This document shows positions 1-9,018 of a stretch of 64,000 bases of DNA, in pieces. The translations under genes and the position numbers were made by a program. The DNA is from Curtobacterium sp. MCLR17_036 (GTDB lineage: Bacteria; Actinomycetota; Actinomycetes; Actinomycetales; Microbacteriaceae), in the NCBI RefSeq assembly GCF_003234445.2, contig NZ_CP126269.1, forward strand, positions 62,001 to 126,000, given 5' to 3'. Below the pieces are notes generated by a model that saw only the letters and a list, made by a program, of their open reading frames with translations, did not search any database and was not told the origin of the DNA. How positions within the stretch are numbered: position 1 is the stretch's first letter; each line of letters begins with the position of its first letter.

Positions 1-660
1 GCCGACATGGAGACGTACCGCGTCGACGTCCGACTGCACACCCGTGCGACGCGCATCGAGGCGCACGCGGTCGAGGTCGTCTCCGCCGACGGCGTCGTCG
101 AGCGACTGCCGGCGCAGCACACCCTGGCGTCCGTGCCGGACCCGGAGCGCACCGACCCGGCCGACCGCACGGGCATCGAGCTCGTCACGCTCGTCGTCGA
201 CCAGACCGAGCTCGACGCGGCGCCGCGGGGGACCGGCATGCTCGTGCACCCCGACGCCGCGCAGGTCGGGGCGAAGGCGCTCACGCACGCGACGGTGAAG
301 TGGCCGTGGTTGGCCGAGGCAGCGGGTGGCCGCCACGTGCTGCGCCTCAGCTACGCGACGCCGGTCGCGACCGGTCCGGTGGACGGGGCCGACGCGGCGG
401 ACGTCGCCACGAGCCTCCCGGTCGACCCGTCCGGACCCGTCGGCAGCCGCGCGCTCGACGACGCGTCCACGCTGCTCGGTGTGCCGCTGGCGGCCGACCG
501 CGTCGTCGGGGCGGCGCGCGTCCGGTGGCACGGGCCCGACCTGACCGCCGCGGGTCTGGCGGAGGGCGTCGTCGGCATCGGTGAGGCATCGTCCGGCCGG
601 GGTCTGGCCGGCATCGTCGGCGCCGCACGGGCCGCAGCTGGGCGCATCCTGGAATCCTGA
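1..660 (+). CDS. hemY: Protoporphyrinogen/coproporphyrinogen oxidase, C-terminal part (5' end outside window)
   Basis: The reading frame is open from base 1, so the gene begins upstream; about 219 C-terminal residues are visible. The end has the typical flavin monoamine-oxidase-fold tail of HemY-type oxidases: a GVVGIGEASSGRGLAGIVGA-like stretch that closes over FAD, followed by a short helix and the stop. In actinobacteria this enzyme oxidises coproporphyrinogen III to coproporphyrin III with O2. The rest of the coproporphyrin pathway follows downstream (hemQ, hemH), which supports the assignment more than the sequence fragment alone. The FAD-binding N-terminus cannot be checked here. Confidence 0.82.
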   Translation, partial: ADMETYRVDVRLHTRATRIEAHAVEVVSADGVVERLPAQHTLASVPDPERTDPADRTGIELVTLVVDQTELDAAPRGTGMLVHPDAAQVGAKALTHATVKWPWLAEAAGGRHVLRLSYATPVATGPVDGADAADVATSLPVDPSGPVGSRALDDASTLLGVPLAADRVVGAARVRWHGPDLTAAGLAEGVVGIGEASSGRGLAGIVGAARAAAGRILES

Positions 661-759
661 GCGGACCACCCGGCGACCGAGGGCTACTGTTGGCGAGAGC
701 GCGGGACGTATTCCGTTCGGCGCATGACCACGCACACTGACCCAACGGAGGAATCGCAC

Positions 760-1014
760 ATGCGAGGAAAGCTCCTGTTCGTCGCCGGCGCAGCACTCGG
801 GTACGTCCTGGGATCGCGAGCCGGACGGGCGCGGTACGAGCAGATCAAGACCGTCAGCGGCAAGATCTGGAACAGCAACGGCGTCCAGAAGGGCGTGCAC
901 GTCGCTGAGGACTTCGTCGCCGACAAGACCCCGGACGTCGCCGAGTTCATCGGTGAGACCACGAAGAAGGCCGTCCGCAAGGTCGGTCAGAAGAAGGACT
1001 CCACCACCTCATGA
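760..1014 (+). CDS. YtxH-like small membrane protein
   Basis: Predicted 84 aa. I chose ATG 760 because a strong GGAGGA ribosome site lies 7 nt upstream; an earlier in-frame ATG at 724 has none. The N-terminus is one short hydrophobic, glycine-rich segment with a GYVLGSRAGR motif, followed by a charged tail rich in Lys and Asp, as in YtxH-type proteins. The stop overlaps the start of the next gene by 4 nt (ATGA). Function is unknown; it forms a three-gene envelope cluster with the two genes that follow. A TACTGT box at 685 is a possible promoter. Confidence 0.72.
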   Translation: MRGKLLFVAGAALGYVLGSRAGRARYEQIKTVSGKIWNSNGVQKGVHVAEDFVADKTPDVAEFIGETTKKAVRKVGQKKDSTTS

Positions 1015-1469
1015 CCGACACCCGCGATCGCCGGTCGCGTTCGCTGTTCGGCCTGGTCGGGGACGTCCCCAAGCTCGTCAAGGGCCTGGTCAAGGGCGAG
1101 ATCGACCTGCTCAAGGCCGAGATGCTCGCGAAGGCGAAGATCTTCGGGCTCGCTGCCGGTCTGCTGGTCGGCGCGCTCGTCATCGTGCTCTACGCGATCG
1201 GCGTGCTGCTGACCGCCGCCGTGATGGGCCTGGCGACCGTGATGCCGGCCTGGCTGGCCGCGATCGTCATCGCCGTCGTCATGCTGATCGTCGCCGCGGT
1301 CCTCGGACTGCTCGGCTGGAAGCGCCTGAAGAAGGGCCTGCCGATCACGCCGAAGCGCACGATCGACAGCGTCAAGAACGACATCAACGCGGTGAAGGGG
1401 CTGGGCAAGAAGCCGACCCCGCCGACGCAGTACGGCAGCCGCAAGCCGGACGTCGGCGGCCGGTTCTGA
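1011..1469 (+). CDS. Phage holin family membrane protein (Actinobacterial Holin-X type)
   Basis: Predicted 152 aa. An amphipathic N-terminus (about 1-50, rich in LVKGLVKGEIDLLKAEM) precedes two long hydrophobic helices at about 55-80 and 83-112, then a basic tail. This architecture fits the actinobacterial putative holin superfamily III. Despite the name, members are chromosomal and occur with YtxH and DUF3618 proteins rather than with lysis genes; no endolysin or phage gene is nearby, so a lytic role is unlikely. Start overlaps the upstream stop (ATGA), so translation is probably coupled. Confidence 0.78.
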   Translation: MTDTRDRRSRSLFGLVGDVPKLVKGLVKGEIDLLKAEMLAKAKIFGLAAGLLVGALVIVLYAIGVLLTAAVMGLATVMPAWLAAIVIAVVMLIVAAVLGLLGWKRLKKGLPITPKRTIDSVKNDINAVKGLGKKPTPPTQYGSRKPDVGGRF

Positions 1470-1501
1470 GCCCCGACAGCCGCCCCACCGACGGAGGAAC
1501 C

Positions 1502-1732
1502 GTGACCGACTCGCACGACGACCTGGCCGACCGCGTCGCCGCGACCCGCGCGCAGTTGTTCGACACCCTCGACGCGATCGAGGACAAGCTCAACGTGCCG
1601 AAGCAGCTCGGCATCGCGGCCGCGAAGGTCAAGCGAGGGATCGACGAGCAGCCCGTCCCGTACCTGGCCGGCCTCGCAGCCGGAGTGGCGGTGGTCGGGG
1701 GTATCGTCGTGATGGTGCTCCGACGGCGGTAG
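1502..1732 (+). CDS. DUF3618 domain-containing protein
   Basis: Predicted 76 aa from GTG 1502, which follows a GGAGGAAC ribosome site. The N-terminal two thirds carry the DUF3618 pattern (DLADRVAATRAQLFDTLDAI, then a KL..P....A..K stretch). The C-terminus is one transmembrane helix ending in RRR, so the soluble part is probably cytoplasmic and tail-anchored. It closes the YtxH/holin/DUF3618 trio that sits inside the haem gene cluster. Function is unknown. Confidence 0.8.
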   Translation: MTDSHDDLADRVAATRAQLFDTLDAIEDKLNVPKQLGIAAAKVKRGIDEQPVPYLAGLAAGVAVVGGIVVMVLRRR

Positions 1733-1802
1733 ACCGGCTCCGAGCGCGGTCCACCCGGTCGGGGCGGCCATCACCCCTGGCAACCGATAGGACAACGGAT
1801 CC

Positions 1803-2546
1803 ATGAGTTCCACCGCGCCCGCATCCGCGCACGAGCACGACTCCTCTCCTGCGGTCGACCCCGCCACCGGGATCGACCCGAACCTGCTGACCGCGTACGC
1901 CCTCTGGGCCGTCTTCCGTCGGCCGCTCGGCCCGGTCCACCGCGTCGGTGACGACGCCGTGGCCGAGCTCGACGCCGTGATCGCGTCCGCCGCCGACCGC
2001 GGTGTGACCATCCGCGGCTTCTACGACGTCTCCGGCTTCCGTGCCGACGCCGACGTCATGGTGTGGCTGCACGGCGACGACGCCCAGGCGATCCAGGCCG
2101 TGCTGCGCGAGCTCCGACGCACCGGGCTGTTCCAGGACGCCGAGCCGGTGTGGCACGCGATGGCCATGCACCGCGAGGCCGAGTTCAACAAGCGGCACAC
2201 CCCCGCCTTCCTGCGCGGCAAGGACCCCGAGGCGTGGATCACGGTGTACCCGTTCGTCCGCTCCTACGAGTGGTACCTGCTGCCCGAGGACGAGCGCTCG
2301 ACGATGCTCCGCGACCACGGCGTCGCCGGTGCGAAGTACCGCCGCGTCCTCACGAACACCATCGCGACCTTCGCCCTGAGCGACTACGAGTGGATCCTGC
2401 CGCTCGAGAGCCCCGACCTGGTGGACCTCGTCGACCTCATGCGCGACCTGCGGTACACCGAGGCGCGCATGCACGTGCGCGAAGAGGTCCCCTTCTTCAC
2501 GGGTCGTCGCGTGACGACCGCCGAACTCCCGGAGGTGCTGTCATGA
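1803..2546 (+). CDS. hemQ: Coproheme decarboxylase (chlorite-dismutase family)
   Basis: Predicted 247 aa, normal for actinobacterial HemQ/ChdC. The enzyme removes CO2 from two propionates of iron-coproporphyrin with peroxide to make haem b, the last step of the coproporphyrin pathway. The motif WITVYPFVRSYEWYLL contains Tyr149, the expected catalytic tyrosine. His172 in RDHGVAG lies 23 residues later, the same spacing as Tyr135/His158 in the Corynebacterium enzyme, so it is the likely axial iron ligand. The stop overlaps hemH by 4 nt (ATGA), so the last two enzymes of the pathway are probably co-translated. Confidence 0.95.
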   Translation: MSSTAPASAHEHDSSPAVDPATGIDPNLLTAYALWAVFRRPLGPVHRVGDDAVAELDAVIASAADRGVTIRGFYDVSGFRADADVMVWLHGDDAQAIQAVLRELRRTGLFQDAEPVWHAMAMHREAEFNKRHTPAFLRGKDPEAWITVYPFVRSYEWYLLPEDERSTMLRDHGVAGAKYRRVLTNTIATFALSDYEWILPLESPDLVDLVDLMRDLRYTEARMHVREEVPFFTGRRVTTAELPEVLS

Positions 2547-3778
2547 CCGACACCAGCATGATCACGAACGGCCAGCCCGTCCTCGCCGCCACCCCTGCGG
2601 CCGCGTCGGGTCCGGAGCACGTCGAGGTCCCGACCGCGTACGACGCGATCCTGCTCGCCGGCTTCGGTGGCCCCGAGGGCCAGGACGACGTCATCCCGTT
2701 CCTGCGCAACGTGACCCGCGGCCGTGGCATCCCCGACGAGCGCCTCGAAGAGGTCGCGCACCACTACCGCCACTTCGGCGGCGTCAGCCCGATCAACGCG
2801 CAGAACCGCGCGCTCAAGGCGGCCCTCGAAGCCGAGCTCGCGTCGCGCGGCATCGACATGCCCGTGCTCTGGGGCAACCGCAACTGGGAGCCCTACCTCG
2901 AGGGCGCCTTCACCGAGGCCGCTGACAAGGGCTACACGAAGCTCATCGCGATCGCCACGAGCGCCTACTCGTCGTTCTCGAGCTGCCGCCAGTACCGCGA
3001 GGACTACGCCCGCGTGCTGACCGAGACCGGTCTGATCGACACGATCCAGGTCGACAAGGTCCGCCAGTTCTTCGACCACCCGGGCTTCATCCGTCCGTTC
3101 GTCGACGGCGTCCGCGACGGCCTGGCCCGCGCGATCGCCGAGAACGAGGGCCTCGACGTCGCCACCGAGCTGCACGTACTGTTCTCGACGCACTCGATCC
3201 CCTCGACCGACGCCGCCAAGTCCGGTCCGGACTACCGTCACTTCGACGACCACGGCGCGTACGAGGCCCAGCACCTCGCCGTCGGCCAGGTCGTCCTCGA
3301 CCAGGCCTGGGCCGAGCTGCTCGAGCAGCCCGAGCACGCGCACCTGCAGGGCACGTCGAAGCCCGCCTGGAAGCTCGTCTACCAGTCGCGCTCCGGCCCC
3401 CCGACGCAGCCGTGGCTCGAGCCCGACATCAACGACTACATGAACGAGGACCTCAAGGGCGGCCCGACCCGTGCCGTGCTGATCGTCCCGCTCGGCTTCG
3501 TCAGCGACCACATGGAGGTCATGTGGGACCTCGACGAGGAAGCCACCGAGACCGCGGGTGAGCTCGGCTTCTGGTCGCTCCGCACCCAGACGCCCGGCGT
3601 CGACCCGGCCTACGTGTCCGGGCTCGTCGACCTGGTGCTCGAGCGCGTCAACGGCACGCCGACCGCCGAGCGTCCGCACCTGACCGACATCGGCCCCTGG
3701 TACGACGTGTGCCGTCCGGGCTGCTGCGAGAACGTCCGCGCCGGGTTCAAGCCCGCCGCCGCCGGCGTCGCCCCGTGA
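2543..3778 (+). CDS. hemH: Coproporphyrin III ferrochelatase
   Basis: Predicted 411 aa. It inserts Fe2+ into coproporphyrin III. A GFGGPEG motif starts the fold at about residue 43. His217 in FSTHSIPST is the metal-handling histidine, and GFVSDHMEVMWDLD carries the conserved acidic partner. Cys148 and the C-terminal CRPGCC cluster (Cys390, 394, 395) are the likely ligands of the [2Fe-2S] cluster typical of actinobacterial enzymes; the exact ligand set is inferred. The roughly 25-residue N-terminal extension rich in Ala and Pro is variable in the family. The start overlaps hemQ, and hemC begins inside its stop codon (GTGA). Confidence 0.94.
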   Translation: MTDTSMITNGQPVLAATPAAASGPEHVEVPTAYDAILLAGFGGPEGQDDVIPFLRNVTRGRGIPDERLEEVAHHYRHFGGVSPINAQNRALKAALEAELASRGIDMPVLWGNRNWEPYLEGAFTEAADKGYTKLIAIATSAYSSFSSCRQYREDYARVLTETGLIDTIQVDKVRQFFDHPGFIRPFVDGVRDGLARAIAENEGLDVATELHVLFSTHSIPSTDAAKSGPDYRHFDDHGAYEAQHLAVGQVVLDQAWAELLEQPEHAHLQGTSKPAWKLVYQSRSGPPTQPWLEPDINDYMNEDLKGGPTRAVLIVPLGFVSDHMEVMWDLDEEATETAGELGFWSLRTQTPGVDPAYVSGLVDLVLERVNGTPTAERPHLTDIGPWYDVCRPGCCENVRAGFKPAAAGVAP

Positions 3779-4803
3779 CCGACGCCACGACGGACGGTCC
3801 GGCGCCGATCCGGCTCGGCACGCGTGCCAGCCGGCTCGCCGTCGCCCAGTCGCAGGACGTCGCCGACCGCCTGGCGAAGGCGGCCGGCCGCCCGGTCGAG
3901 CTGGTCACCGTCACGAGCGAGGGCGACACGAACCGTGCGTCCCTGGCGTCGCTCGGCGGCACCGGCGTCTTCGCCAGCGCGCTGCGTGAAGCGCTGGTCG
4001 CCGGCGAGGTCGACGTGCTCGTGCACTCCCTGAAGGACCTGCCGACCGCGCCGTACCCGGGCCTGACCATCGGTGCCGTGCCGAAGCGCGCAGACGCCCG
4101 CGACGTCCTGGTCGCCCGGAACGGCGCCACCGTCGACACCCTGCCCGAGGGTGCGAAGGTCGGCACCGGTTCGCCGCGTCGCGTCGCTCAGCTCCGCGCG
4201 CAGCGTCCCGACCTCGACGTCGTGGACATCCGCGGCAACATCGACACGCGGCTCGGCCGGGTGCAGGACGACCTCGACGCCGTGGTGCTCGCCGCCGCCG
4301 GACTCGGGCGCATCGACCGCCTGTCCGAGGCGACGGAGCTGCTCGACCTCGGATTCTGGCCGAGCGCGCCCGGACAGGGTGCCCTGGCCGTCGAGATCCG
4401 GTCGGACGAGACCGACCGTGGGCTGCTCGCCGCGCTCCGCAAGATCGAGCACGCACCGACCCGCCTGACCGTGACGGCCGAGCGCGAGGTCCTCGCCAAG
4501 CTCGAGGCCGGCTGCTCCGCACCGATCGGTGCGACCGCGGTCGTGGACGCCGAGATGCTCCTCGTCTCGGCGACGGTCTACCGTCCCGACGGCAGCGAGT
4601 ACCGCACCGCGTCGCACGCGGCGGTGCTCGACGGTTCCGCGCAGGACCGCCTCGACGAGGCGCTCGAGGTCGGCGGCCGTGTCGCCGCCGAGCTGCTCGA
4701 GAACGGCGCGGCCGACCTCGCCGACCTGGCGACCACGGTCGCCGAGGACACCACGGACGGGCCGTACACCGCGGGCCCCGGCCTGGCGACCCCGGCGGAG
4801 TAG
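3775..4803 (+). CDS. hemC: Hydroxymethylbilane synthase (porphobilinogen deaminase)
   Basis: Predicted 342 aa from GTG 3775, which overlaps the hemH stop as GTGA. It joins four porphobilinogen units into hydroxymethylbilane. The N-terminal [16 protein letters not shown], the HSLKDLPT motif and the [19 protein letters not shown] region are the standard substrate-binding signatures. Cys247 in [12 protein letters not shown] is the attachment site of the dipyrromethane cofactor. Length is normal. Confidence 0.96.
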   Translation: MTDATTDGPAPIRLGTRASRLAVAQSQDVADRLAKAAGRPVELVTVTSEGDTNRASLASLGGTGVFASALREALVAGEVDVLVHSLKDLPTAPYPGLTIGAVPKRADARDVLVARNGATVDTLPEGAKVGTGSPRRVAQLRAQRPDLDVVDIRGNIDTRLGRVQDDLDAVVLAAAGLGRIDRLSEATELLDLGFWPSAPGQGALAVEIRSDETDRGLLAALRKIEHAPTRLTVTAEREVLAKLEAGCSAPIGATAVVDAEMLLVSATVYRPDGSEYRTASHAAVLDGSAQDRLDEALEVGGRVAAELLENGAADLADLATTVAEDTTDGPYTAGPGLATPAE

Positions 4804-4857
4804 GCGGTCACCACGCACCCCACCACCACCGTCCGGAACGCGGCGCGACCCCCGGTC

Positions 4858-5637
4858 GTGCTCGTCCCGCGCGGCGGTGCGTGGGGTGCGCGCGTCGCCG
4901 ACGAGGCGCGCGACCGCGGGCTCGCCCCCGTGGTCGTCCCGCTCATCACCGATGCGCCGCCGTCGGACCCGTCCGCGTTCGACGCGGCGGTCCGCCGCCT
5001 GGCCGACACGGTGGGGAGGCCCGGATCACCACCCGCGGTCGGGGCGCGGACCCGCGTGGCCGGGTACGCGTGGGTGGTGGTGACCAGCGCGACGGCCGTG
5101 CGGGCGCTCGCCGGACGCGTGGCGGGCCTCCCGGCCGGTGTCCGGGTGGCCGCGGTCGGTGCGCCGACCGCGCGGGCCGCGCGTGCTGCGGGCTGGGTCG
5201 TCGACCTGATTCCGGCGGAGACGTCGGCTGCCGGCCTCGTCGCGGCGTTCCCGGACACCGACGGCACGGTCCTGTTCCCGCGGTCGGAGATCGCCGCACC
5301 CACCCTGGTCGACGGGCTCCGTGCCCGCGGCATCGACGTCGACGACGTGGTGGCGTACCGTACCGTGGGGACCGGCGACGAGCCGGTCGTCCTCGACGCG
5401 GCGCCCGACGCGGTGCTCGTGACGAGCGGCAGCGTCGCCCGCGAGATCGCCCGCCGGATGACCCCGCTCGCCCCGCACACCCTCGTGGCCTGCATCGGCC
5501 CCGGGACCGCCGCCGATGCGCGCGCGGCCGGGCTGCCGGTCCACGTCGTCGGACCCACGCGGTCCGCAGAAGCCCTGCTCGACGCCGTCGTCGAGGCCCT
5601 GAACCCCACCACCCCACACCAGGAAGGTCACCCGTGA
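4858..5637 (+). CDS. hemD: Uroporphyrinogen-III synthase
   Basis: Predicted 259 aa. It cyclises hydroxymethylbilane with inversion of ring D. Sequence is weakly conserved in this family; support comes from the VLVPRGG start, the two-lobed alternating pattern, the [12 protein letters not shown] and [12 protein letters not shown] repeats, and its place between hemC and hemB. The first usable start in frame is GTG 4858, 54 nt after the hemC stop, and no clear ribosome site precedes it. The stop overlaps the hemB start (GTGA). Confidence 0.85.
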   Translation: MLVPRGGAWGARVADEARDRGLAPVVVPLITDAPPSDPSAFDAAVRRLADTVGRPGSPPAVGARTRVAGYAWVVVTSATAVRALAGRVAGLPAGVRVAAVGAPTARAARAAGWVVDLIPAETSAAGLVAAFPDTDGTVLFPRSEIAAPTLVDGLRARGIDVDDVVAYRTVGTGDEPVVLDAAPDAVLVTSGSVAREIARRMTPLAPHTLVACIGPGTAADARAAGLPVHVVGPTRSAEALLDAVVEALNPTTPHQEGHP

Positions 5638-6689
5638 CCGGTCGTTTCCCCCAGGTCCGCCCCCGTCGACTCCGCGCCACCCCCGCGATGCGACGGCTGG
5701 TGGCCGAGACCCGGCTCCACCCCGCCGAGCTCGTGCTGCCGATGTTCATCCGCGAGGGCGCGACCGACGCCGTCGACATCTCGAGCATGCCGGGCGTGCA
5801 GCAGCACTCCCTCGACTCGTTCCGCCGCGCCCTCGTGTCGGCTGCAGAGGTCGGGGTCGGCGGCGTGAACCTGTTCGGCGTCCCGACCACGAAGGACGCC
5901 GAGGGCTCCGGCGCCACCGACCCGGACGGCATCCTCAACGTGGCGATCCGCGTGGCGAGGGAAGAGGTCGGCGACGCGTTGGTCGTGCAGTCCGACCTGT
6001 GCCTCGACGAGTTCACCGACCACGGGCACTGCGGGGTCCTGGCGTCCGACGGCTCCGTCGACAACGACGCCACCCTGCTGCGCTACCGCGACATGGCGGT
6101 CGCCCAGGCCGAGGCCGGCGCCGAGCTCGTCTGCATGAGCGGCATGATGGACGGCCAGATCGCCGCCGCGCGCGACGCCCTCGACGGCGCCGGGCACAGC
6201 GGCACCGCGCTGCTCGCCTACGCCGCCAAGTACGCGTCGGCGTTCTACGGCCCCTTCCGCGAAGCCGTCTCGTCGTCGCTCGTCGGCGACCGCCGGACGT
6301 ACCAGATCGACGCCGCGAACGGTCGTCAGGGCCTCCGCGAGGTCGCGCTCGACGTCGACGAGGGGGCCGACATCGTGATGGTGAAGCCCGCGATGAGCTA
6401 CCTCGACGTGCTCGCCGAGACCGCGGCGACCTCGCCCGTGCCGGTCTGGGCGTACCAGATCTCCGGCGAGTACGCGATGATCACCGCAGCCGCGCAGAAC
6501 GGCTGGATCGACCGCGACGCCGCAGCCATGGAGTCGCTCGTCGGCATCAAGCGTGCCGGTGCCGACGCGATCCTGACCTACTTCGCCGTCGACGTCGCGC
6601 GGAAGCTCAACGAGGAAGCGGGCCTCCGCACCTCGGGCACCACCGCCGCCGTCGCCGGCATCGCACCGACCGGGAAGGCCCCCGAATGA
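5634..6689 (+). CDS. hemB: Delta-aminolevulinic acid dehydratase (porphobilinogen synthase)
   Basis: Predicted 351 aa from GTG 5634, with AGGAAGG 6-12 nt upstream and GTGA overlap with hemD. It condenses two aminolevulinates to porphobilinogen. Lys199 ([10 protein letters not shown]) and Lys251 ([10 protein letters not shown]) are the two Schiff-base lysines, 52 residues apart as in E. coli (195/247). The metal loop reads [14 protein letters not shown]: Cys123 and Cys133 are kept but the middle zinc cysteine is Asp125. It is therefore intermediate between the all-Cys zinc type and the Asp-rich magnesium type. Confidence 0.96.
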   Translation: MTGRFPQVRPRRLRATPAMRRLVAETRLHPAELVLPMFIREGATDAVDISSMPGVQQHSLDSFRRALVSAAEVGVGGVNLFGVPTTKDAEGSGATDPDGILNVAIRVAREEVGDALVVQSDLCLDEFTDHGHCGVLASDGSVDNDATLLRYRDMAVAQAEAGAELVCMSGMMDGQIAAARDALDGAGHSGTALLAYAAKYASAFYGPFREAVSSSLVGDRRTYQIDAANGRQGLREVALDVDEGADIVMVKPAMSYLDVLAETAATSPVPVWAYQISGEYAMITAAAQNGWIDRDAAAMESLVGIKRAGADAILTYFAVDVARKLNEEAGLRTSGTTAAVAGIAPTGKAPE

Positions 6690-8017
6690 CCTCGAACGAC
6701 CAGCTGTTCGGCCGCGCGAAGAACGCGATCCCCGGCGGCGTGAACTCACCGGTCCGTGCCTACGGCTCGGTCGGCGGCACCCCGCGCTTCCTCGTGTCGG
6801 CGAAGGGCGCCTACGTCACCGACGCCGAGGGTCGCGAGTACGTCGACCTCGTCGCGTCGTGGGGCCCCGCGATCCTCGGGCACGCGCACCCCGGCACGGT
6901 CGAGGCCGTGCAGCAGGCCGCCGCGCGCGGACTGTCCTTCGGGGCGTCGACCCCGGGCGAGACCGAGCTCGCCGAGCTCGTGAAGCAGCGGGTGTCGGTG
7001 GACGGCGACGGCCCGATCGAGAAGCTCCGCATGGTGTCGACCGGCACCGAGGCCACGATGACCGCGATCCGCCTGGCCCGCGGCTACACCGGCCGCGACC
7101 TGCTCGTGAAGTTCGCCGGGCACTACCACGGCCACTCGGACTCCCTGCTCGCCGAGGCCGGCTCGGGCGTCGCGACCCTGGCGATGCCGGGCAGCGCGGG
7201 CATCACCGCCGAGACCGCCGCGCAGACGCTCGTGCTGCCCTACAACGACCTCGACGCGGTGCGCCGGGCGTTCGACGAGCACTCCGAGCGCATCGCCGCC
7301 GTCATCGTCGAGTCCGCCGCCGCGAACATGGGCGTGCTCGCCCCGGAGCGCGGCTTCAACCGGGCGCTGGCGCAGATCACGCAGTCGCACGGCGCACTGC
7401 TCATCGTCGACGAGGTCCTGACCGGGTTCCGCGTCGGCCCCGCCGGCTGGTGGGGCCTCGAGGCGTCGACGGTCGTCCCCGACGGCGCCGGGTGGAAGCC
7501 CGACATCATCACGTTCGGCAAGGTCATCGGCGGCGGCATGCCGCTCGCCGCGCTCGGCGGTCGGCGCGAGGTCATGGACTTCCTCGCCCCGCTCGGCCCG
7601 GTGTACCAGGCGGGCACGCTGTCCGGGAACCCGCTCGCCGTCGCCGCCGGCACCGCGACGCTCCGCGCCGCCACCGCCGAGGTCTACGAGCACCTCGACC
7701 GCACGGCCTCGACCATCGCCACCGCGACGAGCGAGGCACTGTCGGCCGAGGGTGTGGCCCACACCGTGCAGCACGCCGGCAACCTGTTCTCGTTCGCGTT
7801 CACCGAGCAGGCACCGCGGAACTACGACGACGTGCGGGCGCAGGACGTGTTCCGCTACGCGCCGTTCTTCCACGCCATGCTCGACGCCGGGGTCACCCTG
7901 CCGCCGAGCGTGTTCGAGGCGTGGTTCGTCACGGCTGCGCACGACGACCGCGCCGTGGGCCGCGTGCTCGACGCGCTGCCGGCGGCCGCGAAGGCCGCTG
8001 CCGCCGCCACGGCGTAG
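6686..8017 (+). CDS. hemL: Glutamate-1-semialdehyde 2,1-aminomutase
   Basis: Predicted 443 aa; start overlaps the hemB stop (ATGA). A PLP enzyme that makes 5-aminolevulinate from glutamate-1-semialdehyde, the C5 entry to tetrapyrroles. The N-terminal [15 protein letters not shown] signature separates it from other class-III aminotransferases. Lys279 in [12 protein letters not shown] forms the Schiff base with PLP, and the [16 protein letters not shown] phosphate-binding stretch is intact. It is the last gene of the cluster and is followed at once by a strong hairpin terminator. Confidence 0.96.
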   Translation: MTSNDQLFGRAKNAIPGGVNSPVRAYGSVGGTPRFLVSAKGAYVTDAEGREYVDLVASWGPAILGHAHPGTVEAVQQAAARGLSFGASTPGETELAELVKQRVSVDGDGPIEKLRMVSTGTEATMTAIRLARGYTGRDLLVKFAGHYHGHSDSLLAEAGSGVATLAMPGSAGITAETAAQTLVLPYNDLDAVRRAFDEHSERIAAVIVESAAANMGVLAPERGFNRALAQITQSHGALLIVDEVLTGFRVGPAGWWGLEASTVVPDGAGWKPDIITFGKVIGGGMPLAALGGRREVMDFLAPLGPVYQAGTLSGNPLAVAAGTATLRAATAEVYEHLDRTASTIATATSEALSAEGVAHTVQHAGNLFSFAFTEQAPRNYDDVRAQDVFRYAPFFHAMLDAGVTLPPSVFEAWFVTAAHDDRAVGRVLDALPAAAKAAAAATA

Positions 8018-8036
8018 CCGCGGATCTGAACAAGCG

Positions 8037-8093
8037 GACGCCCCCGTGACCGACGTCTCCGTGCCCGATGTCTCCGTCGGTCACGGGGGCGTC
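8037..8093. terminator. Bidirectional hairpin terminator between hemL and a convergent gene
   Basis: A perfect 18-bp stem (8037-8054 with 8076-8093) encloses a 21-nt loop. It lies exactly between the convergent stops of hemL and the minus-strand membrane protein (stop at 8099), so it can serve both. The stem is rich in G-C; a short T-containing tract follows on the + strand. Confidence 0.8.
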
Positions 8094-8098
8094 GTCGT

Positions 8099-8866
8099 TC
8101 AGTCGCAGTCGGACTTCGTGAAGGACACGTCGAGCTTCTTCGACGAGCCCTCGAACGAGTAGCTGAAGCGCACGTCGATGTCCTCGTCGAACAGCTTCTT
8201 CGTGTCGCTGTTCGTGCAGACCGTGTCCCCGAGCGAGTCGCGGAGCGCGCTCTCGCTGAGCGATGCGGGGTCGACGCTCGACGACACCGTGTAGTCGTAG
8301 TGGATCGCGGTGCCCTCGGCCTCGACACCGGTCCAGGTGGTGACCGAGTCGACCTGCTGCGGCAGCTTCGTGTCCTCGCGGATCTGCGCGACGGCCTTCG
8401 ACACGGTCTCCTCGGTGGAGTCGTCGAACGCCGCGTGCAACCCCTGGCGGACGCCGAACCCGACGGCCAGGAACACGACGACGCCGAGGACCGAGATGAG
8501 GACCCGCTTGCCCCGCGACTGCTTGGGCGGCGGGGCGTACGGCGCAGCGCCGACACCCGGTCCGTACGGCGGCTGTCCGGGCTGCTGGCCGTAGCCGGGC
8601 TGCTGACCCGGCTGCTGGCCGTACGCCGGCTGCTGACCCGGCTGCTGGCCGTACGCCGGCTGCTGGTCCGGGTACTGGCCGGGCTGCTGCTGTCCGTAGC
8701 CGGGCTGCTGCGCGCCGGGCTGCTGCCCGTCCGGCTGCTGTCCGTAGCCGGGCTGCTGCGCACCGGGCTGCTGTCCGTACCCGGGCTGCTGCTGTCCGTG
8801 CCCGGGCTGCTGCTGCGGGTCCGGCTGCGGGTCCGACCCCGGGTGGGACGGCGGCGTGTTCGACAT
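8099..8866 (-). CDS. Membrane-anchored protein with N-terminal QQPGYG repeats
   Basis: Predicted 255 aa. Residues about 1-105 are a low-complexity cytoplasmic region made of repeated QQPGYG, QQPGAQ and QQPAYG units. One transmembrane helix follows at about 120-145 (RVLISVLGVVVFLAVGFGV). The remaining roughly 105 residues would lie outside, with two cysteines (in TVCTNSD and at the C-terminal KSDCD) that may pair, and a repeated pattern of Asp/Ser. The layout resembles actinobacterial DUF4333/DUF4190-type proteins. Function unknown. The ATG is preceded on the minus strand by GGGGGAACC. Confidence 0.75.
   Translation of the reverse strand: MSNTPPSHPGSDPQPDPQQQPGHGQQQPGYGQQPGAQQPGYGQQPDGQQPGAQQPGYGQQQPGQYPDQQPAYGQQPGQQPAYGQQPGQQPGYGQQPGQPPYGPGVGAAPYAPPPKQSRGKRVLISVLGVVVFLAVGFGVRQGLHAAFDDSTEETVSKAVAQIREDTKLPQQVDSVTTWTGVEAEGTAIHYDYTVSSSVDPASLSESALRDSLGDTVCTNSDTKKLFDEDIDVRFSYSFEGSSKKLDVSFTKSDCD
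8560..8830 (-). repeat. In-frame coding repeats for the QQPGYG region
   Basis: Short tandem units of about 18-30 nt encode the Gln-Pro-Gly-Tyr-rich N-terminal region of the gene at 8099-8866. The copies are imperfect and in frame, so copy number could change by slippage without breaking the gene. Confidence 0.7.
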
Positions 8867-9018
8867 GGTGGTTCCCCCTGGATCGCGGCCCGCGGCGACG
8901 CACCTGCTGCGGTGCCGGAGCCCTCCCCGACACGGGCCGCGGACACCTGAAGGCCCATTCAAGCACGCAGCCGACGCACGTGCTCCGCTGGGGCGCCGGC
9001 AGCCGGGGGCCCGCGGCC

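Noticed and set aside
1011..1469. Holin-family name taken as sign of a prophage
   Set aside because: No other phage gene in the window; the protein belongs to a chromosomal actinobacterial family found with YtxH and DUF3618 proteins.
8560..8830. Repeats considered as an intergenic satellite
   Set aside because: They are in frame and encode the QQPGYG region of a gene with a ribosome site and transmembrane helix.
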